From Sphingobacterium detergens (GTDB lineage Bacteria > Bacteroidota > Bacteroidia > Sphingobacteriales > Sphingobacteriaceae): DNA of 64,000 bases. The translations under genes and the position numbers were made by a program. The notes below the pieces were generated by a model. The model ran no database searches. It was not told the DNA's origin and saw only the letters and a program-made list of their open reading frames with translations. This document shows positions 42,301-52,669 of the stretch, piece after piece. Each line of letters begins with the position of its first letter. Within the stretch, counting starts at the first letter, position 1. The DNA is taken from NCBI RefSeq assembly GCF_003610355.1, contig NZ_RAPY01000007.1, positions 62,001 to 126,000 on the forward strand, written 5' to 3'.

Positions 42301-43569
42301 TTAGTAACTGACGTAATAATCTTTTGGAAACTGTTCCGCATTCCAGCACTTCTGTGATGTCCATTTCTGTGGGGCACATGTCCAGAACTCATCCGTAGCA
42401 GGTAATCCTAAGGGTAGGAACGACAACGATGCCACATACATTGATCCGGCGTTGGTATAATAGTCGGCCAAATTTGACTGCTGGTCTCCAACCACCCCCA
42501 TACGGAGCCATCCCGACGGAGCGAAAGTTTTGTCAATATAGATGTGCCGGAGTACTGCAGTCAGGGCTGCCCTCACTTGACCTTTTGAAATATCGTCCGG
42601 TAATTTATTTTCTAAGGCTACAGTTGCCAAAGGTTGAAACGCTGCATTTTTGTAGGTAGACGAACGTCCTACAACCACATAGTATCCTTCAGGCGATATC
42701 ATCCGTTCTAAATGATGCGCATAACGCTGCATACGTTTATAGGCACGTTCATACATTTCTTTGTACTTTCCATCAGCGGAGATATTATGACGAAGTGATT
42801 CGACCTGCATGCAATGGATCACGTAGCCGTTATAATGATCAAAACTAAAGCGCGCCCCATCACTATACCAGCCATCACCAACATACCATTCCTGATCAAA
42901 TTTATTGACGGCATAGTCTATTTTCTCACGCGCACATTCCTCACCTGCACTGTATAGGAAAGTTTCGGTCATTGCAGCAAAAAGCAACCAGTTACTTTCA
43001 TTAGGTTTAATCTTACGTAATAGTTTGAATTCTTCGACAACCCTTTTCTTTGTGACCTGATCCAATGGTTCCCAAAGTGCTTTGGGTGCTCTCAGGAACG
43101 CAAGGGCGAGATGTGCAGCATCTACCAGCGTTTGTGATGAAGGTCCCCGCCATGTAAAATAGTCCGGAGATTTAGGGTCTACACCATATTGAATACCCAA
43201 TAAGGCTTGATCACGTAATTTTTTACGTAATTTCCCTTCTTCCGTGCTGTCATCAGGTAAAGCCAGCCAAGGCGCCATGCCAGCCAGCAATCGACCGAAA
43301 GCCTCAAGATAACCAACCCCTGGATCTCTACTGTCAAAAGTAGGACTTACCTCCATCGGCATCATTTTGCGCCATTGCTGTTTACTGATATTATCCAATA
43401 TAGGTGTAGCCATCTTGCTTAGTATTGAAACCCAATAAGCACGGTCATTCCCAGCATAACTTATACTTTCATCAGATAAAACACTTGCCTTCGCCCCCAT
43501 TGGCAACGAGGCAGTCAATGCACCAACGCCAGCACCGCCTAACAATTTTAATACAGATCTTCTCTTCAT
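42301..43569 (-). CDS. DUF2264 protein with Tat-like signal (GH154-like)
   Basis: 422 residues from the ATG at 43569, which starts a twin-arginine-type leader (MKRRSVLKLLGGAGVGALTASLP); the longer open frame upstream adds an unlikely 36 residues. Core motifs: GYLEAFGRLLAGMAPWLALPDD, SSQTLVDAAHLALAFLRAP, SNWLLFAAMTETFLY, YVGDGWYSDGARFSFDHYNGYVIHCM, VVGRSSTYKNAAFQPLA. Paralogue of 39577-40848. The Tat leader suggests export in folded form. Directly after susD. Confidence 0.83.
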   Translation of the reverse strand: MKRRSVLKLLGGAGVGALTASLPMGAKASVLSDESISYAGNDRAYWVSILSKMATPILDNISKQQWRKMMPMEVSPTFDSRDPGVGYLEAFGRLLAGMAPWLALPDDSTEEGKLRKKLRDQALLGIQYGVDPKSPDYFTWRGPSSQTLVDAAHLALAFLRAPKALWEPLDQVTKKRVVEEFKLLRKIKPNESNWLLFAAMTETFLYSAGEECAREKIDYAVNKFDQEWYVGDGWYSDGARFSFDHYNGYVIHCMQVESLRHNISADGKYKEMYERAYKRMQRYAHHLERMISPEGYYVVVGRSSTYKNAAFQPLATVALENKLPDDISKGQVRAALTAVLRHIYIDKTFAPSGWLRMGVVGDQQSNLADYYTNAGSMYVASLSFLPLGLPATDEFWTCAPQKWTSQKCWNAEQFPKDYYVSY

Positions 43570-43723
43570 CGATAATGGTTTATAAGTAAATGTGTACGCT
43601 ACAAGCGCACATAAAACATTAAAAATCTTTATTTTAATATAGAAAAACAAGCTAAAAAGAATCAATCGCTCGTGCAATCGTTTGCCAGAGCGATTGATCC
43701 ATAACTTTGTTACAACTTAAACC

Positions 43724-45412
43724 TTACTGCCATTTAGGATTCTGCACCAGATTCGGATTTAAGGACAATTCTGAAATAGGAAGCGGCCAGAGATAATCAC
43801 GAGCAGGATCAAATTTTCTCGTAGCAGCTGTTTGGGCAATCACGTATCCTTCAGGCGTAAGACTCACAACAGGCTGTTCCGCATATTCACCTTTGAAAAA
43901 TTGAATACCAAGTGTGGGTAGAGGTAATACCTTTTCTGCGATTTTCCACCGGATAATATCCCAATAACGGTGCTCACCTTCCATTGCAAATTCGACTCTA
44001 CGCTCTCTTCTAATCTCCTCTAATACATTCAATTGATGGTCTAAAGCAAAAGCATTTGTCAATTTTGGCATTCCTGCACGCTCACGAACTATATTTAAAG
44101 ACTTATTCAGGTCAGTATCTGAAATATTTCCATCCAACTCATAGACTGCCTCAGCATACGACAGCAGTACTTCAGGATATCGAATAATTTTATGCTCATT
44201 GAAACTAGCTTGATTCACCCAATCTGTATCATTAAAATATTTGAAGGTTTTATAGCCAGTTTGCGTAAATGAAAACATAGGTTGATATTTGGAACCATTG
44301 ATATAGGTATCTCCCGTTTTAAAAACAGTCATTGCCAAACGAGGATCTCTATTTTCAAATTCCGTTAATGTGCTTACACTCGGTTTATAATACGGAGATC
44401 TATTCGCCCCCTCTCTAGGCAAACCATCGATATACAAGTAAGCATCCACTAAATAACGTGTGGGTGTAATCGCCCCTTGTTCTATATTCCGGCTATAATT
44501 ATGTGTCGAGATTCTATCTGTCATATCTTTCCCATATAAACGGGGTAATATGACTTCCTTATTTGCATAACCGTTTCCTTCTTTTTGAAAAAGATAATAA
44601 TAACTCTTTTCCGGGTTAGCTCCGTAAGTAAAAAGCTTAAAATAGCCTGATGAAATAATATCATTGGCTGTATTTTTCGCTATTGTCAGGTGTTTTTTAG
44701 CATCTCCAAATTGATGATACTTTTCAAAAGTCCCTTCAAAAAGTGCAAGTCTAACCTTAAGCGCCTGTGCAACACTTTTATTGATTCGACCGTAATCGGT
44801 GGATTTTGTCGCACTGGCCTCAGGTAAATTTTGGATCGCATAATCCAGATCACTATAAATCAGATTGACAACTTCATCACGTGTTCCTCTTGGCGCTTGA
44901 AGCAATTCATCCCCAAGGTCCATGGTACGGGTTATAATCGGCATTCCTCCAAATCTCTTGAGCAATTCGCCATAAGCATAAGCTCTAAAAAATCGTGCTT
45001 CAGCGCTATATTTCGTTATAACAACTGCGTCTAGCGACATCTTTTCTGCCTTTTCCAAGACAGTATTTACTGCGCGGATTAGCTGATAATTACTTGTATA
45101 ATCTCCGCTACCATTAGGCACCAAGCGGGATCCATCGCTGATCGAATTGTTCCCTGTTGAACGAGAATCATCAGTCCAATTTGCGGCGCTATTTTCGCCT
45201 ATTCCTGGCAAGAAGGTATAAAGATAATTTACCCCCATCAACAAGTGCTGTTCGGTTTTCCAAAAAGACGCATCCGTCACCCTAGTCTCATCTATCTTAT
45301 TATCTAAATCCTTCATACATGATGAAAATAGGATATTGGCCGACGCGATTAGGACTCCCAATTTTGCAACTCTCTTTATAATGGTTTTTGATTTATTTAT
45401 TTCGATTTTCAT
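43724..45412 (-). CDS. susD-like: SusD/RagB-family glycan-binding lipoprotein
   Basis: Surface lipoprotein that captures the glycan and closes the SusC channel. The start at 45412 gives 562 residues with a signal ending in LFSSC (about Cys32); an ATG at 45439 inside susC is possible. Typical SusD features: TPR-like helices, ARFFRAYAYGELLKRFGGMP, ALKVRLALFEG, and the C-terminal LEEIRRERRVEFAMEGEHRYWDIIRW and YLWPLPISELSLNPNLVQNP. Ligand not predictable; neighbours suggest a uronic-acid glycan. Confidence 0.95.
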   Translation of the reverse strand: MKIEINKSKTIIKRVAKLGVLIASANILFSSCMKDLDNKIDETRVTDASFWKTEQHLLMGVNYLYTFLPGIGENSAANWTDDSRSTGNNSISDGSRLVPNGSGDYTSNYQLIRAVNTVLEKAEKMSLDAVVITKYSAEARFFRAYAYGELLKRFGGMPIITRTMDLGDELLQAPRGTRDEVVNLIYSDLDYAIQNLPEASATKSTDYGRINKSVAQALKVRLALFEGTFEKYHQFGDAKKHLTIAKNTANDIISSGYFKLFTYGANPEKSYYYLFQKEGNGYANKEVILPRLYGKDMTDRISTHNYSRNIEQGAITPTRYLVDAYLYIDGLPREGANRSPYYKPSVSTLTEFENRDPRLAMTVFKTGDTYINGSKYQPMFSFTQTGYKTFKYFNDTDWVNQASFNEHKIIRYPEVLLSYAEAVYELDGNISDTDLNKSLNIVRERAGMPKLTNAFALDHQLNVLEEIRRERRVEFAMEGEHRYWDIIRWKIAEKVLPLPTLGIQFFKGEYAEQPVVSLTPEGYVIAQTAATRKFDPARDYLWPLPISELSLNPNLVQNPKWQ

Positions 45413-45425
45413 AATTTCCCAGGTT

Positions 45426-48400
45426 TTAAAACGTAACATTTACCCCTAATGTGAATGAACGGAAAAATGGATATCCGAATGCCTGTCCATTTGGCGTTTC
45501 AGGATCATAATAAGGGTTCCATGATTTTTTAAATTCAAATAGATCTTCGCCGGAGAAAAAGACTCTTAAACGTTCTATTTTCGCTCTTGTCGTCAATTCC
45601 TTTGGTAAGGTATAGCCCAATTGGATATTTTTCATGCGTGCATAGGCACCATTGACTACCCATTTATCCGAAATCCTTGTATTACTTCCGCCCCCCATGA
45701 CTGGCCTTGGGAACATTGCATTTGGATTTTCTGGCGTCCAGTAATCTTTATGGATGGCCCAGGCCTGCCGCCAGCTTTCAACATAAGGAAGGGTCAAAAC
45801 GGAAGGTAGTAAAAACTCTCTTTTCCCAACACCTTGAATAAATGCACTAAAATCAAATCCTTTATAATTAAAACCTAGATTCAATCCGAAAGAATATCTT
45901 GGATTTTGAGTACCGAGGTATACTAAATCACCTGGATCTTCTAAGTTACCTTTGCCAGAGGAAATAATCCCATCACCATTTACATCAACATAGCGAATAT
46001 CTCCAGGCCCCAAATTAGGGTTTTGATGATTTACCTGGTTATTTTTTATCTCATCAGCATTTTGGAAGTAACCATCCGTACGATATCCAAAAATTGAGTT
46101 TTTAGAATATCCTTCTAAAAGGGAAGCGACACCATTACTTACATTGGTTCTATTTAAAAATTTAACAACTTTATTGTTATTATCAGATAAGTTAGCACCA
46201 ATAGAATAATTGAAATCCTCCCCTATCTTATCACGCCAATTTAAGCTCAGTTCCCAGCCCCAAGAATCAAAATCGCCAATATTAGTACTCGGGCTTCCAA
46301 TACCAAATACACCTGGTTGAATGACTACCCCATAAGTTCCTCTTGTTTGTCTCCAAAAATAGGAGAATGATCCATCGAGTTTTCTATTGAACATCGCAAA
46401 ATCCAATCCTACATCTGTATTTGTCACTTTTTCCCATTTTCTTAAAGGTGACGCGGCGGCGTTAATCCAATAATAGGTATTACGGACATTATTAAATGGA
46501 TATGCATCGCCCTTAGATAATAAATTCGTATAGTCATAATTGCTTGCGCGAGGATTATCACTATTGGGGTCATTGGCTTGTTTACCCCAGGCAGCTCTCA
46601 ATTTTAATTCATTGAATATTTTAGAAGCAGCCCCAAACCAAGATTCATTATTTATCCGCCATCCTGCAGAGACACCAGGTAAAGTGATCCAGCGGTTGGC
46701 TGGTGATAAACGTGAGCTTCCTTCTCTGTTTAACGTTCCTTGAATAATATACTTCTGGTCAAAAACATATTGCGCGGTACCAAAGAAAGAAATCAATGTA
46801 TTAGTTTGAATATTATCGCCAACAGTGGTGTTATTTTTATCCCCAAATTGACTTAAAGCCAAGACATCATCCGTCGGAAGATTAGAAGCCGACGCGCCAA
46901 TATAATCGTAACGGTAATCGTCATAACGGTAGCCTCCACGTGCTAATACTTCATGTTTGTCATTAAAAGTACGGTTATACTCACCTACCGCCTGCCAATT
47001 GTTCGTTAATGTTTGAGAACGCCCCTTAATGATTGAATTAAGATTAATTCCCCCTGCCCATCCAGTTCGTCCATTTACATTATACATTGGAACTGGTATT
47101 CTGGTATTATTATCATTTTCGACTACTATCCTTGGACTATATAAAACACGTAGTTTTAAACCTTCTGTAAAAATATCCTTTGCTCCGAGCTCAAAACTTC
47201 CGCCAATTTCTTGAATGACATTATTGTTACGTCCACCATCCTTTAATAACCCAACAGTTTCCCCAGCAGCACTTCCGGCAGCATATTTTGTATCACCGCT
47301 TTCTGGAAGGTATATGGGACTAATACTCCTTGAAGAAACAATATTATAAATCAAACCATAATCATTACTGGCTCCTAAAACACTTGAGTTCCTCTCCGAT
47401 CTACTGTATAATATTTTAGAGTCCAAGCTAAACATCTTGGAAAGTTCCCGATGATAATTAAAACGTCCATTCAAACGTTTATAGTCATCTGGTCCAAATC
47501 TAAAAATTCCTTTATCCGTGATATACCCCAATGAGAACAAGTAATTATCCTTTTCTGTACTTCCTGAAATAGATAGATTTTGATTTAAACGTGTTGATTT
47601 ATCTTTCAATAAAATCTCCGGATAATTATAATTGCCAAAATATTGATAGGCAGTGGGGTTCGTTGGGTTAATTCTATAATATTGATTGGGATCCTTCATC
47701 AAAGCAATTAACTCAGCCGACCAATCTGGAGATTGACCAGCGTTTATACGAGCGAGGTTCTGCATTTCAGCCTCCTCCCAGCTATTAATCCGCTCCGGAA
47801 AAAGTCCCATCTTTTTTGCAGTCCACATCCCCTGATAGTTTACCTTCAATTTTCCCTGACCAGATTTTGTCGTCACAAGAACAACACCCGCTGCTCCCCT
47901 AGATCCATATATGGCCGTGGCCGAGGCATCTTTAAGAATAGAAATACTTGCAATATCGTCTGGATTGGTATAGGTCAAAGAACCAGGAACACCGTCAATA
48001 AGTACCAATGGGTTAGATGAACCCGTAGATAGATCTCCACGAATATTAACCGAAAAGCCCTCGGCACCGGGTTGTCCACCAGAGCGAGTCACAACTAAGC
48101 CGGGTGCAGCTCCCTGCATTGCAGACATGACATTGGATATTGGGCGGGAATCCAGAACTTTTTGATCTATTGTAGATACCGAGCTCGTCAAATTTGCTTT
48201 TTTCTGCGTTCCGTATCCTACAACAACAACTTCATCAATCGCTGAACTTGCATTCTCGAGCGTTACGTTAACAACTTTGCGGCCGTTTAGTACAATCTCT
48301 TGGTTTTGGTATCCTACATAGGAAATTACTATTGTTGCGTTAGCGTTAACAGATAAGGAGTAGGTTCCCGATCCATTTGTGGAAGTGGAGAGCGTTCCGC

Positions 48401-48545
48401 CCTTCTCCCGAATGGTTACACCTGACAAAGGTGTTCCCTGACTGTCTTTGATCTGTCCTGTGACATTTATTTTCTGCTGTGCATGAACGACACCTACAGC
48501 AAATAACGTCATAGCGGACAATCCTATTGTGTAAAACTTAGCCAT
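45426..48545 (-). CDS. susC-like: SusC/RagA TonB-dependent outer-membrane transporter
   Basis: 1039 residues. Signal peptide (1-22), then a carboxypeptidase-regulatory-like beta domain (about 25-105), a TonB box region with DEVVVVGYGTQKK (about 103-115), plug domain (LTSSVSTIDQKVL to IYGSRGAAGVVLVTTK) and a 22-strand barrel ending in Phe (GVNVTF). Imports oligosaccharides with TonB energy. First gene of the arm susC-susD-DUF2264-GH88-DUF2264-GH88, divergent from the hybrid sensor, which presumably activates it. Confidence 0.97.
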   Translation of the reverse strand: MAKFYTIGLSAMTLFAVGVVHAQQKINVTGQIKDSQGTPLSGVTIREKGGTLSTSTNGSGTYSLSVNANATIVISYVGYQNQEIVLNGRKVVNVTLENASSAIDEVVVVGYGTQKKANLTSSVSTIDQKVLDSRPISNVMSAMQGAAPGLVVTRSGGQPGAEGFSVNIRGDLSTGSSNPLVLIDGVPGSLTYTNPDDIASISILKDASATAIYGSRGAAGVVLVTTKSGQGKLKVNYQGMWTAKKMGLFPERINSWEEAEMQNLARINAGQSPDWSAELIALMKDPNQYYRINPTNPTAYQYFGNYNYPEILLKDKSTRLNQNLSISGSTEKDNYLFSLGYITDKGIFRFGPDDYKRLNGRFNYHRELSKMFSLDSKILYSRSERNSSVLGASNDYGLIYNIVSSRSISPIYLPESGDTKYAAGSAAGETVGLLKDGGRNNNVIQEIGGSFELGAKDIFTEGLKLRVLYSPRIVVENDNNTRIPVPMYNVNGRTGWAGGINLNSIIKGRSQTLTNNWQAVGEYNRTFNDKHEVLARGGYRYDDYRYDYIGASASNLPTDDVLALSQFGDKNNTTVGDNIQTNTLISFFGTAQYVFDQKYIIQGTLNREGSSRLSPANRWITLPGVSAGWRINNESWFGAASKIFNELKLRAAWGKQANDPNSDNPRASNYDYTNLLSKGDAYPFNNVRNTYYWINAAASPLRKWEKVTNTDVGLDFAMFNRKLDGSFSYFWRQTRGTYGVVIQPGVFGIGSPSTNIGDFDSWGWELSLNWRDKIGEDFNYSIGANLSDNNNKVVKFLNRTNVSNGVASLLEGYSKNSIFGYRTDGYFQNADEIKNNQVNHQNPNLGPGDIRYVDVNGDGIISSGKGNLEDPGDLVYLGTQNPRYSFGLNLGFNYKGFDFSAFIQGVGKREFLLPSVLTLPYVESWRQAWAIHKDYWTPENPNAMFPRPVMGGGSNTRISDKWVVNGAYARMKNIQLGYTLPKELTTRAKIERLRVFFSGEDLFEFKKSWNPYYDPETPNGQAFGYPFFRSFTLGVNVTF

Positions 48546-48654
48546 ACTTTAGGAAATTGGTTTTATAATTAAAATGGTTACTTAACTATGTCAAAATTGA
48601 GCAAGACCGATTATTTAATAGGGTGATTTTTATAAATATTAAGGGGTAAAATCT

Positions 48655-48662
48655 TAAATTTG
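48655..48662 (+). promoter_or_regulatory. candidate -7 box for the hybrid sensor gene
   Basis: TAAATTTG fits TAnnTTTG, 22 bp before the ATG at 48685; the -33 partner is not clear. Confidence 0.35.
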
Positions 48663-48684
48663 ATGCTGTAACCTCTATTTATCT

Positions 48685-51600
48685 ATGAAATTTCCAGTAC
48701 AACAGATCCGAAGCATCGTCGTTACTCTTTTGCTCCTCTGCTCTAGTATCATTTGTTGTGCTCAGCACTTTAGTTTCGAAACACTGACACAGGATAATAT
48801 CCTGGACAAACAGGCGGTACTTACAATCGCGCAAGATCGACAAGGTAAATTGTGGTTTGGTGGGGGAAACAACCTATTTATTTACGATTCCAGGAATGTG
48901 ACGAATGTTTTAGTCTCTGACTCGATTTTCAAAAATGTGGATTACATCAATAGGATTAATATCAATACACGGAACGATCTTTTTATTGCAACCGCGAAAA
49001 AACTCTTCATTTTCAATATTGACAAAAGAAAACCCGTCTATCAACAAAACAAACCATTTGATCTTCCTTTAGCTATCCATGATATTTATGTTCACGGCAA
49101 TCAGACCATCATCTCTGCCGCTCGTGGGCTCTATCTTGCCATTCCTTTGGGAAACTCCTATACCATAAAACCGATCTTGACCCGCAATCATGTCCAAGCC
49201 ATTATTCCGGTTAATTCGACAACATATGCTGTTGCCAGCGATAGTGGTATTGAGTTTTGTACGTTAAAAGATAATACCATAACACGGATAGACCATATCG
49301 CATTGCCACTAAAAGATCAGGGTATTGTTAGCTCTTTATATTACCAAAATGGCGTATTATGGATAGGAACAAAACTGCAGGGATTATTTCAATATCGATT
49401 ATCGGATCAACATTGGCAGCACATTCATGAAGGGAACAGCAATCTCCTAAGTAATAACATCCGAAAAATCAATAAAGGCCCCAATAATACATTATTGCTG
49501 GGCACACTAAAAGGGCTTTCTGTATTTACAGGCAGTACACCTTTTATTAATTACAAGCACAATACTTTGGTTCCACATTCGCTAAGCCAAAATTCCATTT
49601 ATGATATATTTGTCGACGATCAACAAATTATTTGGTTAGGCACTTATTTTGGCGGAATCAATGCCATTTATCCGAACATGATCCCCCTGCATGTTTATTC
49701 GAGTCGTGAGTCTCCCCAAAACAGATTAAATAGTGATATTATTGGCAGTTTTGCAGAATCCCAGGATGCTTATTGGATCGGTACCGAAGAGGAAGGAATA
49801 AATCTTTTAGATAAAAAAACAGGAACAATCCATCCTTTTCCTCAGCTATCACGATCCAATCTGATCAAGGACCTGTCAATACGTAACAATGTCCTCTATG
49901 CTGCACAGCATGGTGGCGGTTACTCGATCATTGATTTAACGACTAAAACTGCACAACATATCCTATTGGACAAAAATCCGTTACATTTAAAAAACAATAT
50001 CTATAGCATCTATGCCGGAGTAGACAACTATCTGTATCTGGGTACAAATGCTGGTTTATATATTGTACCTCCAGGGAAACCGCCATATCCGGTCAAAATA
50101 CTCCCTACTACATTAACGGATATCCAAGCGGATAACAAAAATTGTGTTTATTTTTTATTGGCGGGGCGACTTTACAAGCAAGATCCCAGAACAAAAGTTA
50201 TTCAACTATTTACGGATCCAAAATTATCCATTCAAGGGTTTTATGTCCACCCCGATGGTAATATTTGGTTTACAACTGCAACTGAATTATATCATTTGGG
50301 CGATATCAAGCCATTGGCCCGTTTTCACAATAACACCTTAGGCTGGCCTGTCATGATTGACAAACATTTCTGGATCAGTAGTAAAAATGGACTGATTTTT
50401 TTCGATCCAAGGACAAAGTTTCACACTGTCCTGAATCAGTACGATGGTCTCCCTGTTAAAAATATGCAGGGAGCTAAGGTCTATAGCAGCGACGCCGGTG
50501 TTTTATTCGTGACCACATTGAATGGTTTGGTTTCGATCGACACCCGAAAAATCACCTTTAATCAGAAAAAACCGAACGTGCTTTTTAGAAATATATTTCT
50601 TGAAGAGACACCATTAAACTATGGGCGCATCCAGCAAGGTGATCGCCCCAACAACTATAGGTTGCAATTACGTTATGACGAGAATTTTATCACAGTCAAT
50701 TTTTCAAGTTCCAATTTTATTAAACCACATAAAAATAGATATCGTTATAAACTCGAAGGTTTTGATAAGGATTGGATAGAAACCAGTACGCCAAGTGTCA
50801 GATATACCAATATTCCCGAAGGACGACATACACTCAGTGTATATGCCAGCAATAATGATGGCATCTGGAGCAGTACTCCGCTACAAATACACATTGATAT
50901 AAAGCCGCCGCTCTGGAGAACTTGGTGGGCTTACCTCTTATACGCTGGACTATTTACCCTCGGTGTACACTTTGTCATCAAGTTTGTCGTAGAACGCCAG
51001 ATGCTGATCAATTCTGAAAGAGAACAGGAAAAGAAAATCAAATTCTTTACACAAATTTCGCATGAGATCCGGACCCCGCTGACCTTGATCACTGCTCCTC
51101 TGGATGAAATCATCACCGAAACGGCCAACTTATCGACTACGCAATCTAAGATAAAACGGATTAAAAAGAACGCGGCCAAATTATTAGGGGTTGTTAACGA
51201 GTTACTTGATTTCAAAAAATTTGATGACAAGCACTTCATCTTGAAACAAAGCGATATTCCTTTCAGGGAATATATTGAAGACACATTCTACCTCCTCAAT
51301 GATCTTGCGCAGAATAAACATCTCAATTATTATATCCGACAATTGGATGCCGTAGGGTTACAATCCATCGACGCTGTTCAATTCGACAAGGTCATGTTCA
51401 ATCTATTGTCAAACGCCATTAAGTATACCCCTGAGAATGGCACCGTTTATCTTGAGCTCCTTGATAGCGAAGACAGCATCATTATCAACATTGTTGATAA
51501 CGGAATTGGCATTGCAACGGACAATCAATTCAAGATCTTTGAAGAGTATTATCGGGAGGAACAGGCAAATGACAGTATAGGTACCGGTATTGGACTAGCT

Positions 51601-52545
51601 TTAACCAAACAGATTGTCCTACAGCATCAGGGAGAGATCCGTTGTTTTACCATGAAAGATGATAAAGGAGAGTGGACAGTGTTCAACCTACGTTTGCCAA
51701 AGCTATCGAAAGTCCGTATATCCTCTCCCACAGATTCATTGATCACTGTAATAGATGAATCAAATTTAGCAACTCCGACCGTAATGGACAGATCTTTGCA
51801 ACAGACTATCCTCATTGTCGAAGACAATAGAGAACTACTGGATACCATTGTACATTTGTTTCAGGACAGCTATACCGTCATCACTGCTGTCAATGGAGAA
51901 GATGCCTTATCGAAAGCGCAAGAGTATATCCCCGACTTGATCTTATCTGACCTGATGATGCCTTATATGAATGGAGCCCAGTTATGCCAAGCGGTAAAGA
52001 CAAATATCGCAACCAGCCATATTCCGGTTATCCTGTTGACCGCAGTGACTGATACTGACTCACAGACACAGGCCCTACAATATGGAGCAAACATCTATCT
52101 AACAAAACCTTTTGACAATAGGCTGTTGTTTCTATCTGTGCAGAATCTCATCGCAGTCAGTCATAAAAAGAGCAAGGAATTTCAGGTTAAAAAGACAGAT
52201 TTCGACAATGAACTGGATGCTCAATTTATTGCCACATTGGATCAACTGATCGAAGATAATATGCAGTCGGATGATTTTGATGTTAATTTTATCTCCCGAA
52301 AGATGGGCATGAGCACACCTATTATTTACCGTAAGCTCCGGGCGATATCCAACCTTTCTATCAATAACTATGTAAAGATGTACCGGCTTAACAGAGCGAA
52401 GGAGTTGCTAAAATCTTCGCTGAATGTCAGTGAGGTAGCCTATGCAGTTGGATTTTCCGAAAGAAAGTACTTTAGCAGGGAGTTCAAGAAACAATTTGGA
52501 TATAATCCATCAGAACAAGTAGGGGATTCCTACGAAGATGATTAA
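48685..52545 (+). CDS. hybrid two-component system sensor-regulator (HTCS)
   Basis: 1286 residues in one chain. Signal peptide (1-26); two seven-bladed propellers built of reg_prop repeats (about 30-640, e.g. DRQGKLWFGGGNNLF, PDGNIWFTT); Y_Y_Y domain (about 665-740, YRYKLEGFDKDWIE); membrane helix (about 746-766); HisKA with His793 in QISHEIRTP; ATPase core (NLLSNAIKY, DNGIGIA, GTGIGLALTKQI); receiver with Asp1089 (ILSDLMMP); AraC-type HTH at the end (KELLKSSLNVSEVAYAVGFSERKYFSREFKKQFGYNP). It senses a glycan breakdown product in the periplasm and activates the surrounding genes. Confidence 0.96.
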   Translation: MKFPVQQIRSIVVTLLLLCSSIICCAQHFSFETLTQDNILDKQAVLTIAQDRQGKLWFGGGNNLFIYDSRNVTNVLVSDSIFKNVDYINRININTRNDLFIATAKKLFIFNIDKRKPVYQQNKPFDLPLAIHDIYVHGNQTIISAARGLYLAIPLGNSYTIKPILTRNHVQAIIPVNSTTYAVASDSGIEFCTLKDNTITRIDHIALPLKDQGIVSSLYYQNGVLWIGTKLQGLFQYRLSDQHWQHIHEGNSNLLSNNIRKINKGPNNTLLLGTLKGLSVFTGSTPFINYKHNTLVPHSLSQNSIYDIFVDDQQIIWLGTYFGGINAIYPNMIPLHVYSSRESPQNRLNSDIIGSFAESQDAYWIGTEEEGINLLDKKTGTIHPFPQLSRSNLIKDLSIRNNVLYAAQHGGGYSIIDLTTKTAQHILLDKNPLHLKNNIYSIYAGVDNYLYLGTNAGLYIVPPGKPPYPVKILPTTLTDIQADNKNCVYFLLAGRLYKQDPRTKVIQLFTDPKLSIQGFYVHPDGNIWFTTATELYHLGDIKPLARFHNNTLGWPVMIDKHFWISSKNGLIFFDPRTKFHTVLNQYDGLPVKNMQGAKVYSSDAGVLFVTTLNGLVSIDTRKITFNQKKPNVLFRNIFLEETPLNYGRIQQGDRPNNYRLQLRYDENFITVNFSSSNFIKPHKNRYRYKLEGFDKDWIETSTPSVRYTNIPEGRHTLSVYASNNDGIWSSTPLQIHIDIKPPLWRTWWAYLLYAGLFTLGVHFVIKFVVERQMLINSEREQEKKIKFFTQISHEIRTPLTLITAPLDEIITETANLSTTQSKIKRIKKNAAKLLGVVNELLDFKKFDDKHFILKQSDIPFREYIEDTFYLLNDLAQNKHLNYYIRQLDAVGLQSIDAVQFDKVMFNLLSNAIKYTPENGTVYLELLDSEDSIIINIVDNGIGIATDNQFKIFEEYYREEQANDSIGTGIGLALTKQIVLQHQGEIRCFTMKDDKGEWTVFNLRLPKLSKVRISSPTDSLITVIDESNLATPTVMDRSLQQTILIVEDNRELLDTIVHLFQDSYTVITAVNGEDALSKAQEYIPDLILSDLMMPYMNGAQLCQAVKTNIATSHIPVILLTAVTDTDSQTQALQYGANIYLTKPFDNRLLFLSVQNLIAVSHKKSKEFQVKKTDFDNELDAQFIATLDQLIEDNMQSDDFDVNFISRKMGMSTPIIYRKLRAISNLSINNYVKMYRLNRAKELLKSSLNVSEVAYAVGFSERKYFSREFKKQFGYNPSEQVGDSYEDD

Positions 52546-52608
52546 AACACAAAATGGTTATTAAATATTTGAAAAGAGACTGTAGGGAGGATACGAATAG
52601 ATTTAAAA

Positions 52609-52645
52609 GATAACAAAGGCGCCCTTTTTGGGCGCCTTTGTTATC
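52609..52645. terminator. perfect 16 bp palindromic bidirectional terminator
   Basis: Arms GATAACAAAGGCGCCC (52609-52624) and GGGCGCCTTTGTTATC (52630-52645) with a five-T loop, between the convergent sensor and GH88 genes. Confidence 0.85.
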
Positions 52646-52669
52646 TTGACCTTGGTATCTTTATTGTAT

